From Okapia johnstoni (lineage: Eukaryota; Chordata; Mammalia; Artiodactyla; Giraffidae): a DNA stretch of 64,000 nt. Shown here piece by piece: positions 34,601-44,228 of this stretch. The stretch is from positions 55,618,001 to 55,682,000 of the forward strand of contig CM044320.1 in assembly GCA_024291935.2 (NCBI GenBank), in the 5' to 3' direction. Below the pieces are notes generated by a model, which was not told the DNA's origin, did no database searches, and worked only from the letters and a program-made list of their open reading frames with translations. A program made the translations under genes and the position numbers. Position 1 is the first letter of the stretch, and each line of letters begins with the position of its first letter.

Positions 34601-37600
34601 TCATCCCGACCGGCCCATAAGTGGCAGGAGCTTGAGTCCACCGGTGAATGGCCTGGACTATTGGTCCCTAATCTCCATCTCCCTACTTGGGTTCTTGAGG
34701 GAGAAACCCCCATCTTAGCCAAATCAGGATGCTCCCACCCCATTCCAGTGCTGGTGGGTCCCCCTGCTTCCTCTGGCTTGACTGTTATACAGGGTCCCCA
34801 TATCCCACGGCCCTCCCTCCCCGTCATCAACCAGGCCCCTTCGCTGTGGTGGTCCCCCAGGCTCCTCTGGCCTCCATCACCCTCCTAGGCCCTCTCCAGC
34901 CCTGACTTACGCTCCAGCTCCAGGCCCCTGGGGCATGCTCAGCTCCCTCGCCTGCTTCTCCGTGACCATGTCGGCCCTGACCAGCGGAGGCTTGGCTGGG
35001 GCCCCCAGGAACCGCAGGCCCAGCAGGAATCGAACCCCGGCCTGGAACTTGGTCTGAGTCTTCAGAACCTGTGGGGGCTGCTTTTCCACCAGGAAAGAGC
35101 TGGGAGGAATGAGGAAGACACAAGGGAAGTGAACAGCTGGGTCCCTCCGGCGCCGCTCCCCCTACAACTCTGACCCTCCTGCTTCCTTGGGGTCTGCTCT
35201 CCACCAGGCAGGGGGGCTCATACCTGGTGACGAGTGTGCGCAGGACTTCATCCAATCGGCTAATCAGCGCTGCCCGAGTCTTGGGATCAAGCTCCCCACC
35301 AGCTGCCCCCACCTCCTGCTGCAGCTGGGAATAAATGTCCACCAGGCTCTCACACCTGGGGCCAGGACGGTGGTCAGGGGGCACAGTCTCCCAGCCTGCT
35401 CCCAGCCCAGACCACCTCTCACCCCTCAACCCAGGAAGAAAGCAGGATAGTGTGTGTGGAGGGTTGGGGATGAACAGTGGGTGTGACTGCAAGACACCAG
35501 GGCTGAAGGGGTGCTGGACACGCCTTGGCTCTGGGGCAAGGTTCCTGCTCAGTGCCTGGAAGCTCTGTGGAAACGAGCTGCCCCTTCCCCAGGGTCTGAC
35601 ACCCAGGTCCAAGGCCAGCACGCATGATGCTTTTGCGCATACTGAAAGATGCCCTGCCCTATAAACCAAAAGGACTTCTCAGTCCTCTGTGCATGGAGCT
35701 CAAAGAGAAAAGTGTAAGTTGGAGGAATGCCTGCTCATACTGGGTCAGCCTGATGCACGTGTGCAAGACATGACCTGAACAACAGTATGGATGGCTCTGC
35801 TGGAACTTACTTCTCCGAGTCTTGGCCCACCCTGAGACCCTCTGGCTTGGTTTCTCTCTCTCACACCTCCAGCAGGGAGAGCAGGTGTCCACCTCCAGTG
35901 CATCCCACTTCCCTGTCAGCCCTGCCCCCACCTCTCTTGTAGCGGAGCCAGGCTCTCCTCAAAGGGTGCACCATTCCCTGCCAGCTGCTGTTGCCGCTTC
36001 CATATCTGGATCCTCTTCAGCACCAGAGCCTGAGCAGCTTCCAGCTCACCAACAGTCTCCTGCAGCAGCGTGACCAGGGCCTGTGGGCAGGTGGGGCCTG
36101 AGCCAGAGCAACACGCTTCCTCTTTGCCCAGCTCTGGAGGGTAGGGCTCCCTTTCTCACCTCTCGGAGGTCTACTCACCATCCCTCCACAGATCTGAGAC
36201 CCTCAAAGTCTGCACTTTGAACTCAGTCTCCACGTCTCAGTCCATTACTCACCTCACTTGGCCCAGTCCCGTTGGCAGGCGTTTCTATCAAGCTGTGCAA
36301 AGACACTGAGGGTAGGGGCAAAAATCAGGGTGCAGATAGATTTGAGAGGTTCAATCAGGGTTGAGATCAAAGAGGGTGTCGCTCCCACACACTCCCCAGA
36401 ATCCCACCTTGGCCAGCCTCAGCTCCAGGCTGCAGGGCCTCCCGGAGAAGGCGGGTCTCCCCCATCCGGTGCTGCAGCCTCCGTAGGACTGTGTTAAACT
36501 TGAGTTCCTCCTGCTTCCAGTGGAAGGACATTGGCAGGTGGTGGAACTGCAAGGAAGGATAGGCGACAGGTGAGATGCTCTGCCCATCCCTTTTCACTCA
36601 GCCTTCACTCCCTAAAGGGGTGCCCACTGCCATGCTCTGCAGAAAACAGACCACTTCCCTTGTCTCGCTCCTTTCTCTTCCTTGACAGTTCTTCCTGACA
36701 TTTTGGAATCTTCTGGAGATCACAGCTCTGTATCACTTGCCCTTTCCTCCCCAGGCCCCTCACTACCCTCAGTCCCTTGCTGGAAGCTTCTCTGAGCTTA
36801 ACCTGGGGCTCACTCTGACCCCAGGAACCTCCTTTGATCATCTTGGACCTAGAACACTGAGCTTTTCCTGAAGTTCAAATCCCTTCTAGTTTCTCATGGC
36901 TCAGGCTAAAGTTCCCGGGGGTTGAGTTGGGGTGGGAGGGGGGTATCACAATACCTGCTCCATAACAGCTTTTTTTTCCCCTTGAAGTATGTGTCTGCAA
37001 GTGGTCACCAGCTTCAGGGGGTCCCTCTGATATACAGTCTAGAAATGAAGGGTGGTAGATGGGGTTAGCCTCGCTCTTACCCATGTCATTGTCCCTCACC
37101 AATCCCCCCTGCCCATTCACACATGAACTGAAAGGCAGCACAATCATAGACTCTAGAAGTTTCCATGCATTTGCATGCTTTTAAAATCTAATTTGCCTGC
37201 TAGCTAACAGCTAACCAGAGGAATACCAATTTCCTTCCAGCATCCGATGCTCACCCCAGCTCCAGGCCCCACCCTGGCCCTGTCCCCTCCCTCCTGCCCC
37301 CACCTCCAGAGTGCTGATGTGTTGCAAGATGGTGCTCCCCTCCCCCTGCTCTCCGGCTGAGGCTTGAAGGCGCTGGACAGTGGCAGAAAGTAGAGCGCTG
37401 GCCATATTGCAGCAGAAGGTGTCTGAGCTGACAAGGAATTCCCTGCAGGAAGATCAGGATGAGGCCACCTCAGGTCAGGGCTTGCTTGACTCTACTGCCC
37501 CTTCACCCCACAGCAAACAGCTCAGCAGTTCCTTCCTCCTCTTATCCTCCATCCAGGCCCTCCGTAGTTCTCAACTGTGCCCCTTGTTCCCCAATTTTCC

Positions 37601-37970
37601 AGCTGTTGTGGGTGGTGCCCTTGCCCCGGCTCTGACCTCCCTCCTCTTTGGCTCAGGTTCCTAAGGGGGTGGGGAACTCCACGTGTCAACACGCCATAGT
37701 CTGGTTGATGCAGTACAGACTCCCGGCTAAATCTGGGCCACTGCATGTGGAATAATGAGTCCCAAGTCTCGAAATGGGATGAAGAAAACCTAATGAGAAG
37801 GAAGGTAGATGGGGGAGGCCCTGGGGGACTGATAAGGGGGCAGCCAGGACTCACCAGGGCTGATTCTCCAGCCAGTCACCCAGGAGATGCCGCAGGTGTT
37901 GAGGAAAGTCGACATAGAGCCGCTGCAGTTTTTCTGGGGGCATTTTGGACACCAGACCCCACAGAGACAT
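28445..37970 (-). CDS. STAT6: STAT6, complete coding region (21 coding exons, 847 aa)
   Basis: Signal transducer and activator of transcription 6, the latent cytoplasmic factor activated by JAKs downstream of IL-4 and IL-13. The coding exons (listed separately) sum to 2544 nt, 847 residues plus stop, exactly the human length, with every junction in phase. Order: N-domain (1-120), coiled coil (about 135-265), DNA-binding domain (about 268-430, with Asp419), linker (to about 515), SH2 (about 517-630, with Arg562 in FLLRFSDSE), Tyr641 in GYVPA, then a proline/serine-rich transactivation domain with LTKLL at 802-806, the LxxLL motif that binds coactivator NCOA1. No frameshift or stop. Exon 2 carries 21 nt of 5' UTR; the non-coding exon 1 lies near 40917-41170. 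The gene converges on NAB2. Confidence 0.97.
28725..28853 (-). CDS. STAT6: STAT6 exon 21, residues 742-785
   Basis: [20 protein letters not shown] through GGFPQGT. Transactivation domain. Acceptor ggcag|GGGCCT, donor TG|gtgagt. Confidence 0.93.
28963..29028 (-). CDS. STAT6: STAT6 exon 20, residues 720-742
   Basis: [21 protein letters not shown], a 66-nt exon. Acceptor tccag|ACCTCA, donor CA|gtgagt. Confidence 0.92.
29485..29690 (-). repeat. MIR-type SINE, old
   Basis: Reverse MIR core: ccattttacagatgaggcat, agtaacttgcccaaagtcag, ggagctggaatttgaacctg. Lies in STAT6 intron 19. Confidence 0.75.
29835..29927 (-). CDS. STAT6: STAT6 exon 19, residues 689-720
   Basis: [30 protein letters not shown]. 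Transactivation domain. Acceptor cctag|GCCCCA, donor GA|gtaagt. A CHR-type SINE occupies the intron between this exon and exon 18. Confidence 0.94.
29998..30330 (+). repeat. CHR-type SINE, long form, in STAT6 intron 18
   Basis: Head ggcttccctgggggctcaat, B-box gggtttgatccctgtcgcag, body gcaacaagcgaagccactgc, A-rich tail. It is antisense to STAT6 and about 70 bp upstream (transcript sense) of the exon 19 acceptor. Confidence 0.85.
30463..30573 (-). CDS. STAT6: STAT6 exon 18, residues 652-689
   Basis: [20 protein letters not shown] through LQLGPDM, start of the transactivation domain. Acceptor tccag|GGACCA, donor GT|gtaaga. Confidence 0.94.
30679..30742 (-). CDS. STAT6: STAT6 exon 17, residues 631-652 (Tyr641)
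   Basis: [21 protein letters not shown]. Counting from the start places Tyr641 in GYVPA, the JAK-phosphorylated residue needed for SH2-mediated dimerisation. Acceptor aacag|CTGAGC, donor AG|gtgagt. Confidence 0.95.
30966..31112 (-). CDS. STAT6: STAT6 exon 16, residues 582-631 (SH2 end)
   Basis: [20 protein letters not shown] through AFRSHYK. Acceptor tgtag|GCTCCC, donor C|gtgagc. Confidence 0.95.
31433..31569 (-). CDS. STAT6: STAT6 exon 15, residues 536-582 (SH2, Arg562)
   Basis: [20 protein letters not shown] through [17 protein letters not shown] holds Arg562, the phosphotyrosine-binding arginine of the SH2 domain. Acceptor gccag|GTTGAT, donor G|gtgagg. Confidence 0.96.
31666..31760 (-). 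CDS. STAT6: STAT6 exon 14, residues 505-536
   Basis: [31 protein letters not shown]. Linker to SH2 boundary. Acceptor tacag|GAGATC, donor CG|gtgagt. Confidence 0.95.
31905..32110 (-). repeat. MIR-type SINE, old
   Basis: Reverse MIR core: catcttacagatgaagaaat, agcagagctgggatttagtc. Confidence 0.7.
32375..32610 (+). repeat. MIR-type SINE, old
   Basis: Forward MIR: atcctctataaaatgggtgt, agagctgttgtgatgattaa. Lies in STAT6 intron 13. Confidence 0.78.
32949..33155 (-). CDS. STAT6: STAT6 exon 13, residues 436-504 (linker)
   Basis: [20 protein letters not shown] through SVSWSQFNK. Acceptor cccag|GACCGC. The donor AAG|gtcatt departs from consensus at +3 and beyond and is the weakest in the gene; the reading frame stays open 115 codons into the intron. 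Confidence 0.94.
33481..33573 (-). CDS. STAT6: STAT6 exon 12, residues 405-435 (Asp419)
   Basis: [31 protein letters not shown]. Asp419, the residue recurrently mutated in human follicular lymphoma, is present as wild type. Acceptor ttcag|GCCCTG, donor ATG|gtgagg. Confidence 0.95.
33725..33990 (+). repeat. MIR-type SINE, old
   Basis: Forward MIR: ggagtcagacctccaggttt, ttctcatctgtaaaatgagg. Lies in STAT6 intron 11. Confidence 0.75.
34241..34363 (-). CDS. STAT6: STAT6 exon 11, residues 364-404
   Basis: [20 protein letters not shown] through LPIQLQ. Its basic cluster KKIKRCERK contributes to DNA contact. The segment [11 protein letters not shown] differs from human FSASFTLGPGK. Acceptor cccag|CTTCTG, donor CAG|gtgagc. 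Confidence 0.95.
34488..34575 (-). CDS. STAT6: STAT6 exon 10, residues 334-363
   Basis: [32 protein letters not shown]-binding domain. Acceptor ggcag|AGAAAG, donor TTG|gtgaga. Confidence 0.95.
34911..35099 (-). CDS. STAT6: STAT6 exon 9, residues 271-334
   Basis: [20 protein letters not shown] through [10 protein letters not shown], start of the DNA-binding domain. Acceptor cccag|CTCTTT, donor GC|gtaagt. Confidence 0.95.
35224..35355 (-). CDS. STAT6: STAT6 exon 8, residues 227-271
   Basis: [20 protein letters not shown] through DEVLRTLVT, end of the coiled coil. Acceptor cccag|GTGTGA, donor AG|gtatga. Confidence 0.95.
35932..36080 (-). CDS. STAT6: STAT6 exon 7, residues 178-227
   Basis: [20 protein letters not shown] through EESLAPLQE, coiled coil. 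Acceptor cacag|GCCCTG, donor AG|gtgggg. Confidence 0.95.
36253..36305 (-). CDS. STAT6: STAT6 exon 6, residues 160-177
   Basis: [18 protein letters not shown], a 53-nt exon in the coiled coil. Acceptor ctcag|TGTCTT, donor GAG|gtgagt. Confidence 0.93.
36408..36546 (-). CDS. STAT6: STAT6 exon 5, residues 114-160
   Basis: [20 protein letters not shown] through PGAEAGQ. Start of the coiled-coil domain. Acceptor tgcag|TTCCAC, donor G|gtggga. Confidence 0.95.
36955..37038 (-). CDS. STAT6: STAT6 exon 4, residues 86-113
   Basis: [28 protein letters not shown], end of the N-domain. Acceptor tctag|ACTGTA, donor CAG|gtattg. VTTCRHI differs from human VATFRQI. Confidence 0.94.
37304..37442 (-). CDS. STAT6: STAT6 exon 3, residues 39-85
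   Basis: [20 protein letters not shown] through LQHISTLE, N-domain. Acceptor tgcag|GGAATT, donor GAG|gtgggg. Confidence 0.95.
37855..37970 (-). CDS. STAT6: STAT6 exon 2 (first coding), residues 1-39
   Basis: [20 protein letters not shown] through DWLENQPW; N-terminal dimerisation domain. The exon starts at 37991, with 21 nt of 5' UTR before the ATG (37968-37970). Donor TG|gtgagt. Its acceptor sits inside a SINE target-site duplication. Confidence 0.95.
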
Positions 37971-37991
37971 GATCTGGGGTTTGGAGGGTGC

Positions 37992-38227
37992 CTGAAGAAA
38001 AAGAGGGCTTCCCTGGTAGTTCAGAAAGTAAAGAATCTGCCTGCAATGCAGAAGACCTGGGTTTGATCCCTGGGTCAGGAAGATCTCCTAGAGAAAGGAA
38101 TGGCAAAGCCACCCTAGTATTCTTGCCTGAAGAATTCCATAGACAGAGGAGCTTGGTGGACTACAGCGCATGGGGTTGTGAGACTCAGACATGACTGAGC
38201 AACTGACACTAACACTGAAGAAAAAGA
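37992..38227 (+). repeat. Bov-tA SINE inserted at the STAT6 exon 2 acceptor
   Basis: Forward copy (ggcttccctggtagttcaga, B box gggtttgatccctgggtcag, tail atgactgagcaactgacact) flanked by a perfect 13-bp duplication ctgaagaaaaaga at 37992-38004 and 38215-38227. On the minus strand the duplicated string reads tctttttcttcag, the STAT6 exon 2 acceptor. Confidence 0.95.
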
Positions 38228-38555
38228 ACAAGGCTATTTGAAAGTTGGCCTATGGGGGCAGCCAAGGACCTCCCATAGACAGCCCTTTCGGAGACCATCA
38301 GCACCACAACTCTCAGCCAGACTATATCAAACCAGGAACCTCCCTGGCCAATGCCTGAGACAAGGTCTTTTCTTCAACAGTAGGCATGGGGGTAATGGAG
38401 TGGGAAGAGCTGAGCTGCAGCCAGTTGGGAGAGGGGGGAGGGTAGGAGACAGGGGCAGTAGGGCAGTAGGGAAAGCTCTCTGAGAGAAGGCAGAGAATGT
38501 GGGTTGTAGCTCTTGACTCGGCTCTGATTCTGTTGGCAGGAAACCTCCCCTTGGA

Positions 38556-38665
38556 ACTTCCCTGGTGGTCCAGTGGCTAAGACTCCATGCTGCCAATGCA
38601 GGGAGCAAATCCCTGATCGGGGAACTAAGATCCCACATGACCTGTGGCATGGTCACAAGATTTTA
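38556..38665 (+). repeat. CHR-type SINE, short
   Basis: Head ggaacttccctggtggtcca, aaatccctgatcggggaact, in STAT6 intron 1. Confidence 0.82.
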
Positions 38666-38979
38666 AAAAGAAACAAACAAAAAGAAACCTTCCCTCTGTG
38701 GACCTCAATCTTCTCATCTATAAAATATGAGGCTTGGGTAAAGTATAGAGCTTTCCAAATTTTTTAAAGAAGTAGACCGTTTTAGCCAGTTATGTAAAAT
38801 TGGAACTTCTCTGTTGAAATGAAGTATGGTAGACCTGGAATTCTACCACTTCTTGCTTCCCTCTCGCCATCTCTGGACCCCAAAGGTGTCCCTGGAGAAA
38901 TCCCTCAAAATTCCAGGGCTCCATGAAACAATCTGAAAACTGCCTGGCTAGATGAGGAAGAAGAAGATGGTAGAGTAAT

Positions 38980-39185
38980 AATAGCTATCATTCATTAAGC
39001 ACTTACTAGGTACAAGGCATTACACTGAGCACCTTACCTCACTAGAATCTTGCAACAATTTTTAAAATATAAAATTATCCAATCACAGGTAGAGAAACTG
39101 AGCTCAAGGAGGTTCTCCAACTTGCCAAGGCCATTCTGCAAGCGATTTGAACCCAAATGGGGATAAACCACTACTCTGTGCCCTT
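38980..39185 (-). repeat. MIR-type SINE, old
   Basis: Reverse MIR core: cacaggtagagaaactgagc and the flanking attcattaagcacttactag. Lies in STAT6 intron 1. Confidence 0.6.
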
Positions 39186-40119
39186 AGGACCCCTTCCAGA
39201 TCCTGACCTCATAATCCCAAGAGGAGGGGGGTATGGGAGGAGAACTGAAGAAGAGGAGATGGAGCAGGAGGAAAAGTAGAGAGAACTCAGGAAGAAGGAG
39301 AAAAAGTGAGGTTAATAAGCCTGCAGCAAAATGCCTAAAAGAGGGTCGGGGAGGCTAGAGGACTACAAGAAAGAGAAGGAAAGGGGGCAAGAGGCAAGGA
39401 GATGGGAGAATAGGGAGGGGGTGGTTGCCTCCCCATTTCTAGGTGGACTGCAGGGTGGAGTGGGTAAACCAGTGGTTCCCCAGGGGTCTCTCAGTTCATG
39501 TTTCTCAAAATGTCCCTCTTCCCAGAGATGACAGAAAGGATGGGGGTGGAAACTCCCTAGGTCTCCCTCAACCCAGTTAGCCCCAAGTTCTCCTGCTGCA
39601 TGTTAGCTTCTCCCTTCTCCCAGGACTCCCAAAGGAACAGAGAACAGACAGGCCTCTTTTCTGGAGATCTGTGCTCCTCCCCCAGTTCCTATATCCCCCT
39701 GACCTGTTTTCTCCCAAAGGCAGAATCCTCCCCCTCCTGCTCAGGGTCCTCTCATAGACCTTTCCCTACACTGGCCTTGGGGTGGGGCACCTTTTGGTTT
39801 GTGTTTCAAACTTAAGGGAGGACTCCATTCCTCTCTTCCCTCTTCCTCTCCTGTTTCTCAGGGTGCTCAGACCTTTGACCTCTATCTCTACCCTACCGGG
39901 GACCAAGGTGATCCCCAAGTCTGAGGCAGCTCCCCTTTCCTCCATATCCCCTAGATTAGGAAGAGTGACCAGCTTCCTGGCATGGCCCTGCCTTCAAATC
40001 TCCCCTACTCCATCCTCAGACAGCGAGGGGCCAGACTTTCCACCACTCCCACCCAATAACCAGGCTGGCTCAATCGGCCTGCCAGGCCAGGGGCATCTTC
40101 TGCTGTAAGCCCCTTGAAC

Positions 40120-40440
40120 ACCGACAGGGAGGGAGGAGCCACGGCCTGAGGGGGCGGTGCCCGCGTTCCCTCCCCCATGGGGAAGGGAAGTCCAGGATCT
40201 TCATCAGCCCGCTTCGTGGCCCAAACTTCACCTCAACCCCCGACATTCCTGAGCCCTCTGACAGTGGGACCACAGGATCAGAAGTGAAAAGAGCTTCTCT
40301 GAGTTGCCCAGTGTGTATGCGGTGGTGGGGGCGGGGAGGGGCGCGGGGAGGCGGAGCCAGTTCGGCACCAGGAGGGTTAACTCCGTGACGCCGCCGGGCC
40401 AAGCGTGGAGCAGTTTTGAGGGGGAAATTCCCCCTCCTCT
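40120..40440. promoter_or_regulatory. GC-rich element with kappaB-like site in STAT6 intron 1
   Basis: Moderately CpG-rich. It contains GGGGGAAATTCCCCC at 420-434 of the 40-kb block (40420-40434), a near-palindromic kappaB site, and a CRE half-site (gtgacg, 40384-40389). Could be an intronic enhancer or an alternative promoter; not proven. Confidence 0.45.
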
Positions 40441-40916
40441 GGGGCACCATGAGGTTCTACTTCAGGGACACGCTCACCCCCCCTGGCCACACCCTTGAAG
40501 AGGAACCTTTGTGGGGGGCCTGGATACGGGTCTGTGGAGGACCCACTGCCCGCTGCCATCAATTTTCTGTAGGGAGGGGCGGCCACTTCCCCCCCAACCC
40601 AGAGGGCAGAGGGTCACCTCTTTGCCCTCCTTCCCCTGCCTTAACACGTCCCTGGAGGTGCGGGGGATGGGGTGTGTGGAAAAAGTGACCCATGGTGGGG
40701 AGGAGCAGGGCAAGTGCTGGGCCTGTACCCACCCCAGATTCCTCTGATATTTCGAAACTGCCAAAACTCAGTAACACCAGCCACCAGCCCCAGCTGAAAC
40801 AATTTCTTGGGGACCATCCATTCTGCCCAGGCAGGATCCTGAAAGGCACTCCCCTCCTCCCCCCACATTGATAGTCAGAGGCCCCCCACCCTCCCTCCTT
40901 GGAGGCATCCCCTCAC

Positions 40917-41170
40917 CTTGGCAACCCCTCTGTTGTCGTCTCCCTCTCTCAGCGGGCTCTGCCAGGCCCCATGGGTCTGTAGCTCTGTCCAGCGGGTTCA
41001 GGACTGGCCCTGCTAGTACCCCTCCTCCACCACCACCAAAAAGAAAAAAAAAAAAAAAACACACACACACAAAATCCTCTCCCGTCCTCCCTCTTCAGTG
41101 TAAGCAGTGGCTGCCCCAGCCCGCTGTTTCCGGCTTCTCCGACTACCCAGGTCCCTCCCTGGAGCTCTGA
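40917..41170 (-). other. STAT6: STAT6 non-coding exon 1 (5' boundary uncertain)
   Basis: On the minus strand the segment ctggacagagctacagaccc through ggttgccaag ends at a strong donor AAG|gtgagg at 40917. Joined to exon 2 it gives GCCAAG then GCACCC before the ATG, which agrees with my recollection of the human STAT6 5' UTR. A short (GT)6 run at 41059-41070 lies upstream, in the position of the known human STAT6 exon 1 GT repeat. The transcription start is not resolved. Confidence 0.65.
40949..40972 (-). CDS. Upstream ORF in STAT6 5' UTR (7 codons)
   Basis: ATG at 40970-40972 followed by GPGRAR and TGA. It is in exon 1, upstream of the main start. A short uORF of this kind can lower translation of the main frame; the peptide itself need not have a function. 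Confidence 0.5.
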   Translation of the reverse strand: MGPGRAR

Positions 41171-42354
41171 CGACACAGAGAAGAGAAAGTGGGCTGGAGG
41201 AGGAAGAGGAAGAAAGTGGGGTGAGCATGTGTGCCTCTGGTATGGAGTAGGGGATCATGGGCTGGGAGGGGGAGCCAGGACTTAGCTTGGGGGCCCCTGG
41301 TGCCAGGCTGGAGGAAAGGCTGATCCCCACTTACTCTGTCCCCCATCAAAAACAATCAACTTTTCTCCAGAAAGTCACCTAATATCAAGCAGAGACATGC
41401 CACCCCAAACTGCAGCTCCCATACTCAAACTCTTGCAAGGGCCGGGGGTTTGTGTTCACGAAGGACTGGGCTCCCCCCCTCCCCGCCCCGGGGGGGCCTC
41501 TGGAAAAAGAAATCCCTCTGGGCTCTGCGCTCCCTCCAGTGGAGGACCCTGAAAGCGGCTGGGGAGCTGGGACTCCTCAGTCCCCCTCCCTGCTGGGTGG
41601 GGAACGCCTTAGAGGTCTGGTGACCTGCAGATGGGAGGGAATAGGGGAGGGGACCGCGAAGCTCACAATCCTGTAGGCCTCCAGGGGTGCCTGGGACTGA
41701 AATCCTTTCTGCCACCTCCTCATGGGGTACTACTCCAGAGACCCAGGGAGGAGCCGGCAGCAAGCTGGAGTTGCTGCCTGTAGGTTCCCAAGGGGCAAGT
41801 TTGAATATGAATGTGCTGTGCAACCTTGGCGAAGTTCCTGTCTGTTTCTGGGGTAAACACTGAGACACACCCAGAAATAAACGTGCATGTACACAACTTC
41901 CCCAGCCAGAAGGACACCCCCTCCCCCACACACACACATGCTTACACACACACGCAGGCAGGCTCACAGACGTGTCAGCACTCAGAGTCACATGCAGTCA
42001 CGAGGACACACAGTCACACACACAAGTCTTGCTCAGCTTCTGAGTCATCATTGTCACTAGTGGATGGTTTTTGAAGCTTTGGCTGGAGGAAGAGCTGGAG
42101 GAGGCCAAGGGACTTTCAAGCCCCCACACCTGAGAGACGGATATGGGGAAAGGGTGATCTCTGAGGAGTGGTGGAAGGTGGGAGGCTGTTTCTACTCCCC
42201 TCCTCTCTCCCCAACTGGGCTGGGCTTAGGGGCCAAAGCCAGGCTTTTGCTGCCCCCTGGTGTCTGAACTGATTCCCAGAACCTGGCTCCTCCTCTTCCC
42301 ATCCACGTGGATGGGCAAGTATGTGCAGGTCAGAGTGCCCAGCCAGGCAGAGGG

Positions 42355-42580
42355 TAGGAGTTAAGAACTTGGCCCCTGGAGACAGGCTGCATGGGTTCAG
42401 ATCCTGCCAACAGTGCTAGCTGCACAACTCTGGGCTGTTTACTATTTGTGCTTCAGTTTTGTTGTCTGTAAAATGGAGCAAATAATAAAGCCTTAACTTA
42501 CAAAGTTGTGAGAGTGAAATGCAATAATACATGTGAATGATGCCTGGTACACAGCAAACGTTAGACACTATTTTATTGTC
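42355..42580 (+). repeat. MIR-type SINE, old
   Basis: Forward MIR: tgggttcagatcctgccaac, ttgtctgtaaaatggagcaa. Confidence 0.75.
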
Positions 42581-43509
42581 CCAGAACTAGCCAGGCAGGA
42601 GAAAGACAGAAGGGCCTCTATCTTACATAGGGTCCCCAGATTTGATTAATTAATAATAATTAATAAGTAATGCCACAAAGGCAAAGGCTGTTGCAGGTGT
42701 GTGTTTATATATTTATTGTGTCTGTAAGGCAGCCAATTGGAGAGGAGGGAGAGCTGGGGTGGAGATGGCAGGCGGGGACCCTGTCCCTGGGTTTATACGG
42801 CTGGTGGTGCTGCGATCGATCGCAATGTGTGCACAAAGGTGCTCATGACACATGCATTCTGTGTTCACTCCAGCGCACCCATTCTGCCTGCTGACATCCA
42901 GAGACAGTGACTAAACTCAGGCCTTGCCACCTAAGGGTCTCCAGAGGGCCACATCCCCCAGAACTTTGGCAAGAGGAGAGGAGGCATGAACTCAAGTCTT
43001 TAACTTTGACTCCTTTGGGGGATAGGAAGGTGAGAAGCACATACAAGTAGTAAAACAGTATTTATTATCATCTTCTCTAACTGATTGCACAGACAGGGAG
43101 ACTGTGATGTCATCAGAGGAATTATAGGCGTATCTGACGTGGATCAAACTCCACATAAAAGCTTTGTGACTGTGTTTCAACCTCTCAAATGGAGACAAGG
43201 GTTGTACCCACTTGACACGGCCTAGGCCAAGGTGAGGTGTTGAGGGTGCTGAGTTGGAAGAGGTGCTCACCTTCAGGTCGTATAAGTGTGGAGTTGGCTA
43301 GACTACTGGTATCGACACCGCCACTTGCATGACCCTGAGAGTTGGTTCCTTGCTTGCCTCACCCTCCTCCGAGCCCTGCCATCCCACCAGTGGCTTTGAA
43401 GAATGCAGGAGGAAAAGCAGAGAAAAAAGAATGTTGCAGTCTGGGAACTGCAGGTTGCAACCCAATAATAAGTCATGAAATCAATCAGGTGAGTGTATTT
43501 TTTGCTGAG

Positions 43510-44030
43510 GCAGGGAGTTAACCAACCAAAGGAATTCACTCTGTCAGAGTACCAGAGGCTAGAAGTCCAAGATCAATGTGTTGGCAGGGTTGGTCCCCTC
43601 TGAGAACTGAGAGGACTCATTCCAGGCCTCTCTCCTCGGCCTGTGGATGGCCATCTTCCTGTTCATGTGGTATTCTCCCTGCATACAAGTCTGTCTCCAA
43701 ATATCCCCCCTCTATTGCCAAGCCGCATAGGATCCTGTTCCAAGACCAGAGGTCAAACCCAGGGCCCTGGCAATGAAAGCACCAAGTCCTAACTACTGGA
43801 CCGCCAGCAAATTCACAAATTTCCCCTTTTTCTAAAGACACCAGTCATATTGGATTAGGGCCCACCCTAAGGATTACCTCTGTAAAGACCCTATCTCTGA
43901 ATAAGGTCACATTCTGAGGGACTGAGGGTACCTCCTATGAATATGAATTTTTGAGGGATGTATGATTTCAACATACTAATATATGAATTTTTGAAAGGCA
44001 CAGTTCAACCCATCACAGTGAGCCTTGACC
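43510..44030 (-). repeat. Old interspersed repeat, family not assigned
   Basis: Contains two halves of a familiar mammalian repeat (taccagaggctagaagtcca and ttggattagggcccacccta, aataaggtcacattctgagg) split by a CHR SINE at about 43728-43825. I recognise the sequence type but cannot name the family with confidence; orientation is a guess. Confidence 0.5.
43728..43825 (-). repeat. CHR-type SINE, short
   Basis: Reverse copy: ggtcaaacccagggccctgg, ctaactactggaccgccagc. Confidence 0.75.
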
Positions 44031-44228
44031 ACCACTGTTTAAAAACAAAGTAGAATACAACAGAAAATACCAGAATGCATGACACAAAGTAAGGATAAGT
44101 AGTGTCTAATGAAATTTGTTTCACTTTTATATATTTATTTGAGTTCTAGGTTTTGATGGAAAAGATACTTTTCAGTGCTGGTTGTGATCAAAAACAAATC
44201 ACCATTTGGATGTTGGAAACCATCACAC

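Larger units (their letters stand above)
37992..40916 (-). other. STAT6: STAT6 intron 1
   Basis: 2.9 kb between non-coding exon 1 and exon 2. It holds a Bov-tA, a CHR SINE and a MIR, then purine-rich DNA (39230-39420) and a small CpG-containing block at 40120-40440. Confidence 0.8.
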
